From assembly GCA_003427395.1 (NCBI GenBank), contig BFEA01000151.1, forward strand, positions 1,358,294-1,406,158: a stretch of 47,865 nt of DNA, given 5' to 3'. This DNA is from Chara braunii. Taxonomy: Eukaryota; Streptophyta; Charophyceae; Charales; Characeae. The position numbers and the translations under genes are program-made. Under the pieces are notes generated by a model that saw only the letters and a list, made by a program, of their open reading frames with translations, did not search any database and was not told the origin of the DNA. Of the stretch, positions 11,353 to 22,954 are shown piece after piece; the stretch's first letter is position 1, and every line of letters starts with the position of its first letter.

Positions 11353-11364
11353 TGGTATCGGAGC
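11352..11364 (+). other. Primer binding site, tRNA-iMet type
   Basis: TTGGTATCGGAGC directly follows the 5' LTR. The usual plant PBS complementary to the 3' end of initiator tRNA-Met is TGGTATCAGAGC; this one differs by G for A. The same variant occurs at 22940-22952 and 44456-44468 on the minus strand. Confidence 0.85.
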
Positions 11365-12683
11365 AGATCGGGCCCAGACAGTGGCGAGATGATGGACTGA
11401 GGCAGCCATCACTACCTGAGAGCTTCTTATGTTGGATTTCGTGGGGAAATCTCATCTTCAGTACTACGCTCAGTAGGGTGTTGGTGAGGAGAGTGTGGAG
11501 GCCGGTATGACACAAAGATTGGTGGCGATATAGTGCTCAATGGCCTGGAAGGCATTGAGGGGCTATTTTAGCCCAGGCGTTGACTCTGCCAGTGGCGAGA
11601 TACGAGGGGGTATGTCGAGTTTCAGATTCTGAGCCAGATCCAGTGAATCTGACTAGTGGGGGTTAATCGCCATTACAAGAGCTTCAGTATCACCAAGTTT
11701 CAGGAGATTTTGAACGTGGGAGCACCAAGAACAGTGAATTGAAGAAACTGGCGAGATGGCAGCCATAGCCAGTTCTATTTCTTCAAGTGTTTTGCCCTGA
11801 AGTAAGTGTGTTCCTTACTCAAGTCTCGGTAGCAAGTCTGATAGTTGTAATTAGACTGGGGAAAGTGAAATTTTATGTCTGTAGTCAGTGGTAATAGAAA
11901 ATCACACTGCCTGACAGCCATAGCTCTTTCTCCTACCTATCTACTTTGACTTCTACTGACTTTGTTTGACCCTCTTTTTGTCTCAGTATTACGATCCAGT
12001 ACACACTGTGAATTGGATAGTTCAAGATCTATCTGTCAGTGATAATGGAATTCTAAATGTTGCGTTGCCATAGCCAGTGCTTGGGACAGCTAGGGTTTGT
12101 CATATCTTAGGTTCTGTCTGTCAGTATTTCAGTCTGTCAGCCATCCTGAAATCGCAATTCAATATTGAGTCAGTGTCTGAAAGCGCTCTACTAGATTTAA
12201 TGTTTGAAGTCGGTTACAGAGATATCTATACTTCGCCTCACCCATAGTGGGGCATACAGGGTCCTGCCAATGTCAGTAGCCGGAGTCTAAAAATAGCTTT
12301 ATCAGTAATTCGCCTCATCTTGGTTGATTGCTGGTTGGCATCAATTGCTACTTACTCTCTGCACTATTCTAACCCTCCTACTTACAGTCCTACGTTGCAT
12401 CCTGTCTAACTATCTGACAGTGGTTCTGGGGTTATAACACTTAGATGAGGGTTCTGGGCGATGAATGAAAAATCAAAATTTGGTTTTCTCTGGAATTGCC
12501 CTAACCTGACCCAGAATAGCCCTCAGCGGCCTGCAGAGGTTGAGCGCTCTTCTGCCCTTTACACCACGTCTCTTCTCATCAGGTGGCAATGATTACATCT
12601 GTGTGTGTGTATTGTAATCTTAATCTCTGCTGACCTTGTTTTTGTGCGTCTTTAATTATTTGACTGTGTGTGTGTAACTAATT
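11365..12683 (+). other. Untranslated leader of the gypsy element
   Basis: This 1.3-kb segment between PBS and gag has no coding potential. It has CCATAGCC at 11763 and 12068 and CCATAGCT at 11918, several TCAGT-rich words, and a TG run just before the gag start. The homologous leader on the minus strand is 42962-44455, which shares the GCCATAGCC positions and CTGACAGCCATAGC-type strings. Confidence 0.7.
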
Positions 12684-14243
12684 ATGGCTGACGCAGAGAA
12701 GAAGGTCGAGGAAGGGGAACCTTTTGTTAACCCTCCTCCGTTTCCTCTCTCCCCTTTGGAACAGGCCCTGCTTGAAGCGAAAAAAAACCGTAGAAAGGCA
12801 TAGGCCCATATCCAGCGGTTGAAACAGGAGATGAAGGAAGCTCAGGAGGCTAGCAGAAAGGAGGAGAGGAGGAGACAATTGCGCAAAGAAGAAGAGAAGG
12901 TTGTAATCAGTTGAACTTCCAATCAGTATAGTAAGGACACTGCTGAGTTAGTGCTGCTAACAGACACCCTCAACAAGTCCTACTTTTCTAACTGGGATCA
13001 ACGGATTCTCGCTGTAGAGAATCAATGCTCTGCCATCGACCGCAAGGTCGACAAGTTGACATCAAGTCTTGATTCCCTGACAGCCAATGTCAACCAGATT
13101 CTGCAACATCTACAACTTCCGGTCCCTCCTCCCCAACCTCTCCAGCCTGTCAAGAGGCCGAGTTCACCATCCCACAGTCGATGAGCTTCACCTGCTGGTT
13201 CCCATGTGTCCGCTACCTCTGCTCCCTCTGGCACATCTGATCAGCGGCAGCCCAAGCTAACGCCACCTCCTATGTATTATGGGGAAGACCCCGATGTGGA
13301 CGTTTCAGACTGGGTTACTGCGATGCAAGGGTACCTGGGCAACTTCATTTGTCCAGAGGTAACAAAGGTAGAAACGATTATGGGGCGATTGGAGAGGACT
13401 GCACTAAAATGGTGCACATCCTCTACAGCGAAACATAATCTGCCCATGGACAAATTGGGACAGCAGCTAAAAGTGGAAGGGTTGCTGCAGGCCCCGCGAG
13501 ACTGGTTCGCAGATATGGAGCAGGCCGGTAAAGCAGCAGATAAGATCATGTTGCTGGGCTCACGCAGGTTCGAGGGTTCTCTGTCCAAGCTCTACAGTTT
13601 GTTTGAGAGCTTGACTGCTACACCCGGTCTGGAGATGAGTGAGTCCGACCAGCTCACTCACTTCCTACGAGTAGCGCCTCCAGACTACTCCATTCCTCTG
13701 TACTCTCAAGGCCATAAGGACTCGAGGTCCTTTGGCAAAGCGGCCCTGGACCTGGACTCTCGGCTCAAATTTCAGGAACCTTCTGATGGAAGGAGGCAAC
13801 CCTCCTCGAGGGGCCAGCGTAGGAGGAAGGGCGCTCTATTGGTTGCTGAGTCAGGTTCTGATACTGATGCATCTCAGCGTGGCAGCCCTCCAGCTGAGAC
13901 TGCAGCAGCATCAACAGTTGAGCCAGCCGTTCTTGCCCTGACTGAGAATCTTGCTGCTATGTTCAAAGGAAAGTTTGGGAATAGCAGCAACAAGAGTTCA
14001 GCCAGCCAAAAGGGGAAAGGGAAGGGACATGCCACTTCCCCTCAGGCCGAGAGACCTAACTTACCACGAGACGTCCATTGGCCAGTCAACCCCATGGACC
14101 CTTCCACCCTTCCCTGGAGAGCGCTCAGGATCCAGGAGGGGCAGTGGCAGAGGAGGAAGGACCGTGAGGTTTGTTTTCACAGCGAGGGGGACCACTTTTT
14201 GAAAGATTGTCCTCATATGCCTCGCAAGCCTGGATGTAGTTAA
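12684..14243 (+). pseudogene. Gypsy gag
   Basis: Start ATG at 12684 (MADAEKKVEEGEPFVNPPPF). The first 170 codons form a Lys/Glu-rich coiled coil and hold three in-frame stops: TAG near 12799, TGA near 12913, TGA near 13183. From 13206 a 345-residue stretch is open: QPKLTPPPMYYGEDPDVDVSDW, a Gag capsid-type core (LERTALKWCTSSTAKHN, DQLTHFLRVAPPDYSIPLYS), a Ser/Gly/Lys-rich linker and a degenerate zinc knuckle, CFHSEGDHFLKDC. The relative on the minus strand keeps a second cysteine in that position (RCEGDHFLK), suggesting a C-X2-C-X3-H-X4-C knuckle in which this copy lost one ligand. Gag would form the particle and package RNA. Confidence 0.88.
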
Positions 14244-14264
14244 AAAAACAAGACCAACAGAGGG

Positions 14265-14754
14265 AAGTGGAGTTAGCAGCTCCCTCCACTTGTGCTGATT
14301 CAGATTCTGACGAGTCCGAATCTGCATCTCTGCATCTACCCTCACTGACTTTGTTGGAGTTGCTGCGTCAGATTCCTTCACTTACATGGACCCTGACCCG
14401 GATGAGACGTGGCAAGAAGATGACTATCAGACTTTTGCAGATCTTTTCCTGTCCCTACAGGAAAAGAAAAAGCATAAATCAGATCTCATCTTGTTGCAAC
14501 CCTCCATCCTGGGAGCCAGGATCAAAGGCCTTTTAGACGGTGGTGCTACACGAAACTTCATCTCTCCCAAGGTTGTCAACAAGCTGCATTTGGATGGGAG
14601 ATTGGTGAAGTTGCAGCAGCCATTGGAAGTCCGTATTGGGGATTCTTCCACAGTCACGATTACCACTGCTGTCAAGAACCTACCGGTGATCTTTGACAAG
14701 CAGGAGAAGGTCAGGCAGCGCCAACTTCTATGTTTTCCTCAATGTGCCTTTTGA
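14265..14754 (+). pseudogene. Gypsy aspartic protease
   Basis: After an acidic segment (DETWQEDDYQTFADLFLSLQ) comes the retropepsin box GLLDGGATRNFISPKVV, where the usual motif is LLDSGATxxFI. The catalytic Asp is present but the following Ser/Thr is Gly. The frame then shifts near 14725 and continues in the next frame with FLNVPFDLVFSMQWLEATNPRIDW, the flap-to-linker region typical of gypsy elements. The homologous region at 41036-41365 has DYG. Non-functional because of the frameshift. Confidence 0.8.
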
Positions 14755-16245
14755 TCTTGTCTTCTCCATGCAGTGGCTTGAGGCCACTAACCCTAGGATC
14801 GACTGGCAGATCCCTAGGGTTGAGCTCCCCGACTGTAGAGGGGACTATCGACCTTGTATATTGGTTGATGAGTACCATCCAGTCAGTAGTTGCTATTGCC
14901 TGAGAGCACACGAGTTCTTTCAGCTCTCTCGCCAGACGGCCCACACACGTCTATTTGTCGCATACGTGAAACAGACTGGTGAGGATGCTGCTCCTTGTTC
15001 CCCACCGATTCAGCAGGTTTTGGACCGGTTTCCAAGCCTGATGCACGAGCCGACTGGATAGACCCAGCACAAGATTGAACTTCTGCCAGATTCGATCCCT
15101 CCCAAGGGTCATACCTACAGAATGTCACTTGCTGAACTCGATGAGCTAAGGCCACAGCTTGAGACCCTGACCAACAAGGGGTGGATCAGACCGAGCACTT
15201 CTGAATTTGGGGCTCCAGTTCTCTTTGTTCCAAAGGGAAATGGAGAATTCAGAATGTTCATAAACTACCGGGGTCTCAACAAAATCACTAGGAAGTCGAC
15301 AAAGCCCCTTCCACGATTTTCAGCAAGATCGATCTCAAATCTGGCTACCACCAGATTGAGATGGCTGAAGGCGATGTCCACAAGACTGCCTTCAAGACCA
15401 GATACAGTACTTGTGAGTATCCGGTCATGCCTTTCGGTCTTTGCAATGCCCCTGGCACATTCCAGACAGAGATGCATCGCATACTCAGGCCTTTCCTGGA
15501 CAGGTTTGTAGTTGTAAACATGGATGATATCCTGGTATTCAGTCGATCTATCGAGGAGCATGCGCAGCATCTGGCTCAGGTTCTGCAGGCACTACATGAG
15601 GCCCAATATAAGATCAACAGGGAAAAGTCCTCCTTTGGAGTGACTCGTGTGACTTATCTGGGACATGCAATCTGTGGGGAAGGGCTGGCTCCTGAAGCAA
15701 CTAAGGTTGCTGCGATTCAGGACTGGCCACAATTTACCACACTGCGTGATGTCCGGTCATTCTTGGGTCTTGCCTCCTACTGCAGAAAGTTCGTCAAGAA
15801 CTTTTCTGCTATTGCTGCACCTCTGACTGGCCTCAAGGAGGCCTTGATGCGTGCACCTGTTCTGAAGTTACCTGACCCTACCTTGCCCTTCGTACTAACT
15901 ACAGATGCTAGCCAGTATGGGGTTGGGGCGGTACTTCAGCAGGACAGTGGGCATGGTCTGCAGCCAGTGGAGTACATAAGTAAGAAGATCAAAGTTAAGA
16001 AGTTGCAGGACTCTACATACGATAAAACGTTGTATGCTATAGTCTCAGCGCTCAAGCCTCGAAAACATTTCCTCATGGGCAAGCACTTCAAGATCTATTC
16101 AGATCACTCCACTTTACAATGGATGAAGACCCAAAGGGAACTGAATGACAAGCTTGCTTGCTACATTCAGTTCATTGACCTCTTTGACTTTGAATTGAAA
16201 CACAAGAAGGGCTACTACAATCGCGTAGCAGACCCTTTCACGTAG
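14693..16245 (+). pseudogene. Gypsy reverse transcriptase and RNase H
   Basis: In order: linker to RT (RPCILVDEYHPVSSC), stop TAG at 15059, RT fingers (LTNKGWIRPSTSEFGAPVLFVPK, FRMFINYRGLNKITRKS), a frameshift near 15320, then an open stretch from 15361: HKTAFKTRY, MPFGLCNAPGTFQ, the catalytic box VVVNMDDILVFS (usually YLDD or YVDD), SFLGLASYCRKFVKNFS, then RNase H TTDASQYGVGAVLQQ and IYSDHSTLQWM. About 25 residues normally found between APLT and ALMRAPVL are missing. The RNase H catalytic Glu (YDKEL) is Thr here. RT plus RNase H would copy element RNA into DNA; this copy cannot. Confidence 0.92.
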
Positions 16246-16249
16246 GCCT

Positions 16250-17775
16250 GACGATCTCTACCTGATCTCCTCTATTCATACCTTTGGGGAGAGTTACCCG
16301 TCAGACCATTGCCCAGTTACTGCCACAGGACCCCCTATTTTCGGCCCTATTCTTAGGAATCTGCAGACTGATCTTGCATCCGAACCGGGATACACTCTGG
16401 TTTCAGATCAGCTGTATACTTGCAGCAGAGGAGATGAGTGTTTGTGCATCCCTCGGGACCGCCAGCTGAGAACACTCGTGATGTTTGAGTGTCATGATGC
16501 TCTCGGTCACTTTGGGGCCTTAAAATCGTTAGCAGCCCTGTCGCAGCGGTTCTTTTGGCCAGAGATGAGGAGGATCTGCTGCATTCTGTTGAGACCTGTG
16601 AGTTGTGCCAAAGGAACAAGGTCGTTCGCCGACCTCCCCTTGGCCTACAGCAGCCAATCCCCATTCCTGATGCACCTGCACAATTTGTCTATTGATTTCA
16701 TTGATCTAGGGAGGACTACTCCTCGCGGTATGCGTCGATTAATGGTATGTGTGGACCGGTTTTCTAAATATGCAGAGTTCATCCCGCTGCCAGAGGAAGC
16801 CAGGGTCCCGGTCGTACAGGCGGCTTTGCTGACAGGTGGGTCACACACCATGGGCCACCCACCTCTATTGTCAGTGATAGAGATCCACGTTTCTGCAGCA
16901 ATGAGCGGCAGTCCTATTGTAAGGCCTACCTTCATTCCAGGCTGGACATGACATCTGATCGTCATCGTGAAGCTATTGGGCAAGCTGAAGTGATGAACCA
17001 GATCCTTTTCCAGTTGCTGCGTCCTGTGATCAACCCTGCAACAGGATTGGGATCTCCATCTACGGCGGGCACAGCTAGTGTACACTACGTCGGTACACTC
17101 TTCCATAGGGTTCACCCCCTATCGGTTGCACTGGGGTCGTGAACCACGGCAGCCTCTCGATGATATCATCGACAAGGCTACCCCCAGACTCATGCCTAGG
17201 AATTCACAAGACAGTAGGAGAGGGATATCGAACGAGCCAAAGCTAACCTACTTAAAGCCCAAAAGGGTATGATTCAGCAGGCTAACAAGCATCGTCGCCC
17301 ATCCCCCATTCGCACTGGTGACTGGGTTTGGGTTCTCAGTTCTGAGTTATCTCGGGAGGAGGACATTTCGCCCAAACTGTTGCCGCATTACATGGGTCCA
17401 TGGCAATTTTTAGATATAGTGGGAGCAGATCCTTTCAGACCATCCTATCATGTGGATGTCCCCCTGCATCAACAAACCTACCGTCTTCCATTCATCTAAG
17501 TTGTTACCATTTACCCCAGCTGATGCATTTCCAGACAGACCCCTCAGTTTGGTCCCCCGATCCTTGGGAAGGGATATGAAGTGGAATCAGTTGAGGACGA
17601 GTATGGGACAGACCCGGATAAGGAGTACCTTGTGAAGTTTCTATACCAGCCCCATACTGAGGACCGCTGGTTTACTCGCAAGGAACATGTGAGAACAGTG
17701 AAGTCTGCTATCCTCAAATACGAGGCTGCGCGGAGGGGAGAATCCCTTCGACGCTCTGCATGCCTACGCCCCTAG
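16250..17775 (+). pseudogene. Gypsy integrase with chromodomain-like C-terminus
   Basis: The zinc-binding H2C2 part is visible (CHDALGHFGALKSL, FFWPEM, with the cysteines shifted out of frame). The core follows with first catalytic Asp (SIDFIDLGRTTPRGM), VDRFSKYAEFIPLP, a frame break where VSDRDPRF should be (near 16872), the Glu helix (EAIGQAEVMNQILFQLL), then VHSSIGFTPYRLHWGREPR. The C-terminal SH3-like part is at 17290-17500 (RTGDWVWV, KLLPHYMGPWQFLDIVG) and a chromodomain-like tail at 17581-17740 (VESVEDEYGTDPDKEYLVKF, DRWFTRKEHV). Multiple frame changes inactivate it. Confidence 0.88.
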
Positions 17776-17902
17776 CTCGGAGGTCCTCGCTCTCTGCAAC
17801 GACTTGCTGGTTCTAGGTTGCCTGTAGCCTCTCTCTGACGAGGTTGTACTATAGGTAGGGACAAATTCGTAATTTTGTTTGGCTGAGGACTAACGAAAGA
17901 CC

Positions 17903-18920
17903 TGCCTGTAAGGAAAATTCGTGAAGGACATATCTGTAAATATGGAAAACAATAGGCCCAGTACTAACTCAAATTTCCTACAGCTACCCCAACTGTGAAT
18001 AGCAGACCCGGGCTACCCCTAGGACAAACAGGCCCTAAGGGCCTATGTTGATAGACGGTCCTATAGCCTATAGTCGGGTAGGGAGAGGCCCAAGGGGCCG
18101 AAACAAAAACGGTACAGGTTGATCAGTCAGTCCGGTCTAGGTCGAGTCTAGGCCAGGATAGAGTATAGATAGGTTGAGAGCATCGATCCAGGGCTTTTGG
18201 CAGTTGACACTTCGTGGTGACTGATTCATGCGTGGAAGACGGCGGACATAGCCAAACCTTCGGAGCGGTGCCCAGACTGGGGTCAACGCTGTCCGCTCTA
18301 ACTCTTTGGGAGTCATAACGGTCAGGGCTATTAAAGGTCTGATGCGTTGCAGCACGTGGTGCACTGCTGACCCTCCTCATGGATAGGGTCCGCTGCATCT
18401 TCTCAGTTCATCAGAGACTATTGGTGCTGGGCTTCTTCCTCATCATCTGAGTGGCGATTGGATCTGCGAGCCTGTTTCATCTTGGCACAGGCCACTGAGT
18501 TGGATGTCAGGGTGGCGCTGAAGTTCTAGTGCTATTTTTAGCTGTTCGGTGTGTGTGTGGTTGAGGCGCTACCCCTCTGAGGGTAGCGCAACAGGGTTCT
18601 GAGGTTATTCAGTGGAACCATGCTCCGAGTTTAATAAACAGTGGTAATACTGTGTTTGAGTTGTCATCTCTTCATTGATTTCCGATTGTGATCGCTCGGT
18701 TGTCTTCTATGAATGATTGTTGGGATGTGTGGAGAGAATTCACTTTGTTGTGTATTCTGTCACTTCGCTCCTCTGAGTCTTCCGCTGCATTCCTTGTGTT
18801 GGGCAGTGTGACACACTAGGACCACTACCTCTCCCCTTCCTTCTCTGCATGTATGGGCGTGTACGGGAGTTTCAGTGAGTGAGCGTGGATAAAATTTCAA
18901 CGGACAATCCTGTTCACAAC
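17903..18920 (+). repeat. 3' LTR
   Basis: It starts TGCCTGTAAGGAAAATTCG and ends CTGTTCACAACA, aligning with the 5' LTR. It lacks about 34 bp and 40 bp present in the 5' copy near 10573 and 10780. AATAAA at 18633 matches the 5' copy's signal. No clear polypurine tract precedes it; the 120 bp before it (17776-17902) hold no feature. Confidence 0.9.
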
Positions 18921-19979
18921 AAATGGGGCTGGTACTACGAAGGAGGAAGGGGCATAGCCAAGAAGTGGGCAGCATTGCACGAGTACACAGTTAAAGTAGG
19001 TTGAAAGTCCAGATGCAAGGCGGAAAATCCACTCCCAGCAATAACCACAAGATGGGAGAGGGCTCTCCAAACCGACATAAGCAGACTGAGTTCAATCCCA
19101 TGGACCTTCTATGCCTCGATTAAACCGCAAAGGATAAGAAGCTTGCAATGGTTAATAATATACCATGCACTACCAGTAAATGTCTAGCTGGACAAAAGAC
19201 GCAGAGAGGAAGAACGAACATCTGCAATGTGCCAAATGTGTACGGGACATCAAACGGAATGCTAACCCACTGCCTACTCGAGTGTCAACACGCCAAAGCC
19301 CTATGGGACAGGTGCAAAAGAGTCAGTTTCTCCTCCTCTCGGCCTTAGATCTGGGAGACAGGGTGCCGAAAGAGAACAAACAGCTATTGGAACTCGTGAG
19401 GAAAACCACACTATGGGTAATATGGAAAGCGAGGTGCGGAGGTACAATAGGGAAAAAGAGAATATCCACGAATGAATCTTGGGAAGAGGCCAGGGAATTA
19501 ATGGAGGCGGAAATCAGAGCAGAATGGAAGCGCACACTAAGGAAAATGGGCAAACAAGTGGACACCCAAAGGAAGACAAGAATGCAAAAAAAATTCGAAG
19601 AAACACGGTTGACAAGCAGGTTAATAGCGCGAATAACAAAGAGATTGATCTGCTTTACGAAATGGTGCGAGCCAGGACTTGACCGACAAAGGTTGGAATA
19701 AGGGGAGACATAACACATAGAGGTCGAGTAAAAAAAACCCTCAGACTATGAGTAACAAAGAAAGTCGAAGAAGATATCCACCCCCCACCCAGAATCAAGT
19801 TAGAGCAGGGGACGACAGGATAAGGGGAGGAAAGCCTACAGTTTAGCACCGTAGAAGGGACACCTAGGGAAAGGAAGGATAGGGCCTAGGGTTTAAGCAG
19901 ACGTGTAAAAGGCAAAAGCACATATTTGATCTCTATATTTTATTAATTTGAATTTGGGAGTTTAACCGGCAACTATCCC

Positions 19980-19980
<1 letters not shown>
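18921..19980 (+). pseudogene. LINE ORF2 3' end and 3' UTR, second part of split copy
   Basis: The sequence resumes with AATGGGGCTGGTAC, about 190 bp upstream of the point where the LINE broke off at 10272, so that segment is present twice. It then gives the zinc-binding region found at the C-terminus of plant LINE RTs: NICNVPNVYGTSNGMLTHCL, LECQHAKALWDRC, then a frameshift and TLWVIWKARCGG, and a basic C-terminus ending near 19700. A 3' UTR follows to the poly(A) tract. The cysteines, the TH-L-C spacing and ALW match the usual zf-RVT signature. Confidence 0.85.

Positions 19981-20020
<40 letters not shown>
19981..20020 (+). repeat. Poly(A) tail of the LINE
   Basis: Forty consecutive A residues end the LINE on the plus strand, as expected for target-primed reverse transcription. 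I found no matching target-site duplication beside 8670. Confidence 0.85.
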
Positions 20021-20022
<2 letters not shown>

Positions 20023-20340
20023 CATTCACACACCAGGCTTGTGATGGATGAATGTATCATACCAAAAAATAGGTCCAGAGGCGAAAAGCCATCATTATGA
20101 TAGTGTTAGGATGCGACCAGAGAGGAATCGCTATAGCAAGGACACAAGCAGCAGGTAAATACCCTATGAAATAGAGAAGTCGAATAGTGTCCAAGGATTC
20201 ACCAATAGATAGCCCTATAGGATGTCAGATCATAGAAAAGCACAGGTCACAAGCGGGGGATCTATTACAAGGGTCAAGAGGTAGCCTAGGGTTTAGGGTT
20301 TTAGCAAGGAGGGCAGCAAATACAGCCCCATAATGCGCAT
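20021..20340. other. Spacer without a gene
   Basis: Nothing recognised, apart from about two telomere-like units (GGGTTTAGGGTTTTAG near 20289) that are too short to mean much. Confidence 0.4.
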
Positions 20341-21671
20341 CTTACATGGACTTCACCATAAGCGGTCAGCCAGCAGTTCCAGAGAGAGAGGAGAATCAGC
20401 CTACGAGAACAAAGGTTGTTGATAGCATCGGTGGCCTTTTGAGCCCCTTGCGGGTCATTCCACCTGTTGTAGACGGACCGTACGAACTGTTCCAATGTCT
20501 GAGACTGAGCCCAGGCATCAAAATCCTGACCGTAGCCCTGTTGCTGCACCAAGCCATTCAACCAGTGGGCTGCTGATCCTTCTAAAAAGGAGGCAGCCAC
20601 TACCACTTCCTGTTCTGGCCTTGTGAGCTTGTGCCTCACATAAGTAGGCACAGTCCTCACCCAGGTGTCCAAGTCTTCCTCCCTCTTCTTGTCTCCAGAG
20701 AAAGGCTTGGGACTCGTTAGAGGTATCTTGGGCATCCACTGCATCGGCTGCATGGGCCCAGGTGCTTGATGCAGCGGCTGCATAGCCACTAAAACAGGCT
20801 GTTGCATACTAACCTGGGCCTGGCTGGACAGTGGGACTGTAGTGACCACTGTTGTAGATGGTACGACTGAGACTGAATGAACCGGACCACTAGTTGCACC
20901 TAAACCACCCAGGGAGGGCATGCCAAACATGGGAGAGAAAATTTGCCCTGTGCGTTGCGGCATCGATGATGGACCCGCACCTACAAGGGGAACTACAGCA
21001 AACGGCGGCTGCCTCACCATTGTGCGAGGGCCCCGAAGTTCAGCCAGAATTTGTTTCTGGCCTGCTACCAAATCAGCCAACAATTCCTGCTGGACGCTTT
21101 NCGCTTCNGCTACTGAAAGTAAGGCTCCTCGCAACACACGAACAGCAGGATCCAATATTGACTCATCCAATCTTTCCAGTCTGCCTAGCTCCTGAGCTCT
21201 ACTCTCTAGTCTAGCTTTTCTTTGCATAGCTTTCCTTTGCATAGCTTTCCTTCTCCCCTCTACTACTTCGTCCATCTGCCGCTGTAGCTCATCCTGAAGT
21301 TCTTCTGCTTGCCGGATTTCCAAGTCCTCCGGCGTGATAGGAGATTGGCTGACTCGCACATGACCAATCTGACTAGTGGCTGCCTGANTACCACTCTGAC
21401 NGACTCNTGACGAAGTGGGCTGTGTAGAGGATTGCGTCATAGATGAGGTCGCCATGGCTGTACTGATGCTAGCTGTAATTCTAGCTCTAGCATTGTCCTC
21501 AGCTGCCCTCGCTCTCCTTGCCGCTGCCCTCTCTCTAGCCTCTCTCCTCAATCTTCTCTCGTCTCCTGGACCTAATTCCAGGAATGTCAAGGGTCGACTG
21601 CGGGCAGTCCCGCGAGTAGTCCTACGGTCGTCCACTAGTAGCTCCTCCTCACTTGTGCTTGCATCACTCAT
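20340..21671 (-). pseudogene. Gag of a third gypsy-like family, truncated
   Basis: Start at 21671 (MSDASTSEEELLVDDRRTTR). The N-terminal half is a long Arg/Ala/Glu-rich coiled coil (DERRLRREARERAAARRARA) with a 15-bp duplication giving RKAMQRKAMQRKA near 21220-21250. The middle is Gln/Pro-rich (QPVLVAMQPLHQAPGPMQPM). The capsid-type domain follows: PKPFSGDKKREEDLDTWV, RPEQEVVVAASFLEGSAAHW, TLEQFVRSVYNRWNDPQGAQ. The reading frame is intact to 20301 except for five ambiguous N positions, but similarity stops near 20390, before any zinc knuckle or pol. It sits in the giant intron with the PBS of the same element at 22940. Confidence 0.82.
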
Positions 21672-22939
21672 GAGCTACAGTGTGTGTGATCTAAACTAGA
21701 ACCCACACTGAATCCTACCTTAGCTTGACACACAACCGATTATGAAACACAACNACTTTCGGTCGGATGGGACAAAACAGTTGGGTGATATAGTTACAAC
21801 TAATGTCAGGTCCTACAGGATATATTACCTCTATTTTTTAGATTACCCTGGAACAGATTGCAATACAGCAAAGATCTAGTCTATCTGTAGCTGTCTGTTA
21901 GTTGTCAGCAAGTTCGTAACAACTAAATAATCAAAACAGAAAAGAACATCTCCTGTTGGAGATGTATGCTTGATGGCAGATTGTTTGTTGATTGCCACTG
22001 CGAACAGTTACCGGAATCCCCCCCTCCCCCTTTATCCTTCTTGAGTAGTCACTTTGTGTCAACGTCCCTGAGCATCTGGTCGAGCAGCGTGTCTAAAGGT
22101 GTGCAATCCGGTCCCACCCCTGTGCCTCAAGTCATCGTCGAGCAAGGCAGCAACAACACTCTTATTTATCCTCGTACGCTGACGAGCCTTACACCCAGTT
22201 GATCTGGCTGATCAGGAGGATTATTAAGAGCGCCCCCATCTCTTCAGGAATTATTTAACGTCGGAGTCAGGACGACGATCACAGCCAGATTCAATCCGAG
22301 TCCCCAACCAGAAATGTTTATAGACGGTCTGGAGAGCGTCTCATAGAGGCTGCCATGCCCGAGTTGACCCCTGTTTGCGCAAGCAGCAGAACAAGGATTT
22401 GCGGCCCAAGCATGCGTGTACTAGTCCCAGCGGGTTGGCATGGTGACCGTGACCCGAGTGCTTCGTCCAGGGCCCTTCAGAGGCTTCGCCCGTCTCCCAC
22501 CAGCTTGCTGCCCAGGAAGAATGTCGACTCTCAAGGTTGAGCGCTCGCGACACCTCACATCGAGAGGACTCTCAAGACANAACTCACTTCCTCACGGTAA
22601 GAAGAGATGAAGAGGGTAGATAAGGAAGAGNGCAACGTACCTCATAAATGCTGCCCCCAACCACAGATTTCTCACCGGTAACCTGATGTGCAATTATGAT
22701 GACCGGTCTTTGCTTCGGCACAACCAACAGCAGAATGCGGTTCCACCTCAGCTTAATATGTCACATCAGCTAGTTCTCATCATCCANCANACATCCCGTA
22801 TGTCACCACATAGCTCCCTGGCGCGCCCACACAACCCTGGGCCGCCTAATGTTCAACGCCAATGCCGTATCACTGCCCCACACCTCATCCGAAGCACCAA
22901 TAGCTATCGCGAAGAACCAATGAAGCGCAATATGAACCA
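21672..22939 (-). other. Leader between PBS and gag of the third element
   Basis: This non-coding stretch on the minus strand lies between the PBS at 22940 and gag ATG at 21671. It contains several unresolved N bases and GC-rich spots near 22340-22560. No gene is seen. Confidence 0.6.
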
Positions 22940-22952
22940 GCTCCGATACCAA
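22940..22952 (-). other. Primer binding site, tRNA-iMet type
   Basis: On the minus strand the sequence reads TTGGTATCGGAGC, immediately after CTTGCAAT, which would be the LTR edge. It has the same G variant as the other two elements. Confidence 0.8.
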
Positions 22953-22954
22953 AT

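Larger units (their letters stand above)
10273..18920 (+). mobile_element. Ty3/gypsy chromovirus-type retrotransposon, nearly full length
   Basis: Order: 5' LTR 10273-11352, PBS 11352-11364, leader, gag, protease, RT, RNase H, integrase, chromodomain-like tail, 3' LTR 17903-18920. Internal order RT before integrase defines Ty3/gypsy; the C-terminal chromodomain points to a chromovirus. The element sits inside the LINE. All genes carry stops or frameshifts, and the two LTRs differ by substitutions and indels (one of about 34 bp near 10573-10606), so it is an old insertion. Confidence 0.92.

Noticed and set aside
20280-20305. Telomere-like GGGTTTAGGGTTTTAG
   Set aside because: Only about two units; not enough for an interstitial telomere.
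22341-22560. GC-rich frames near 22.4 kb as a possible gene
   Set aside because: They lie in the leader of a minus-strand retroelement and show no motif.
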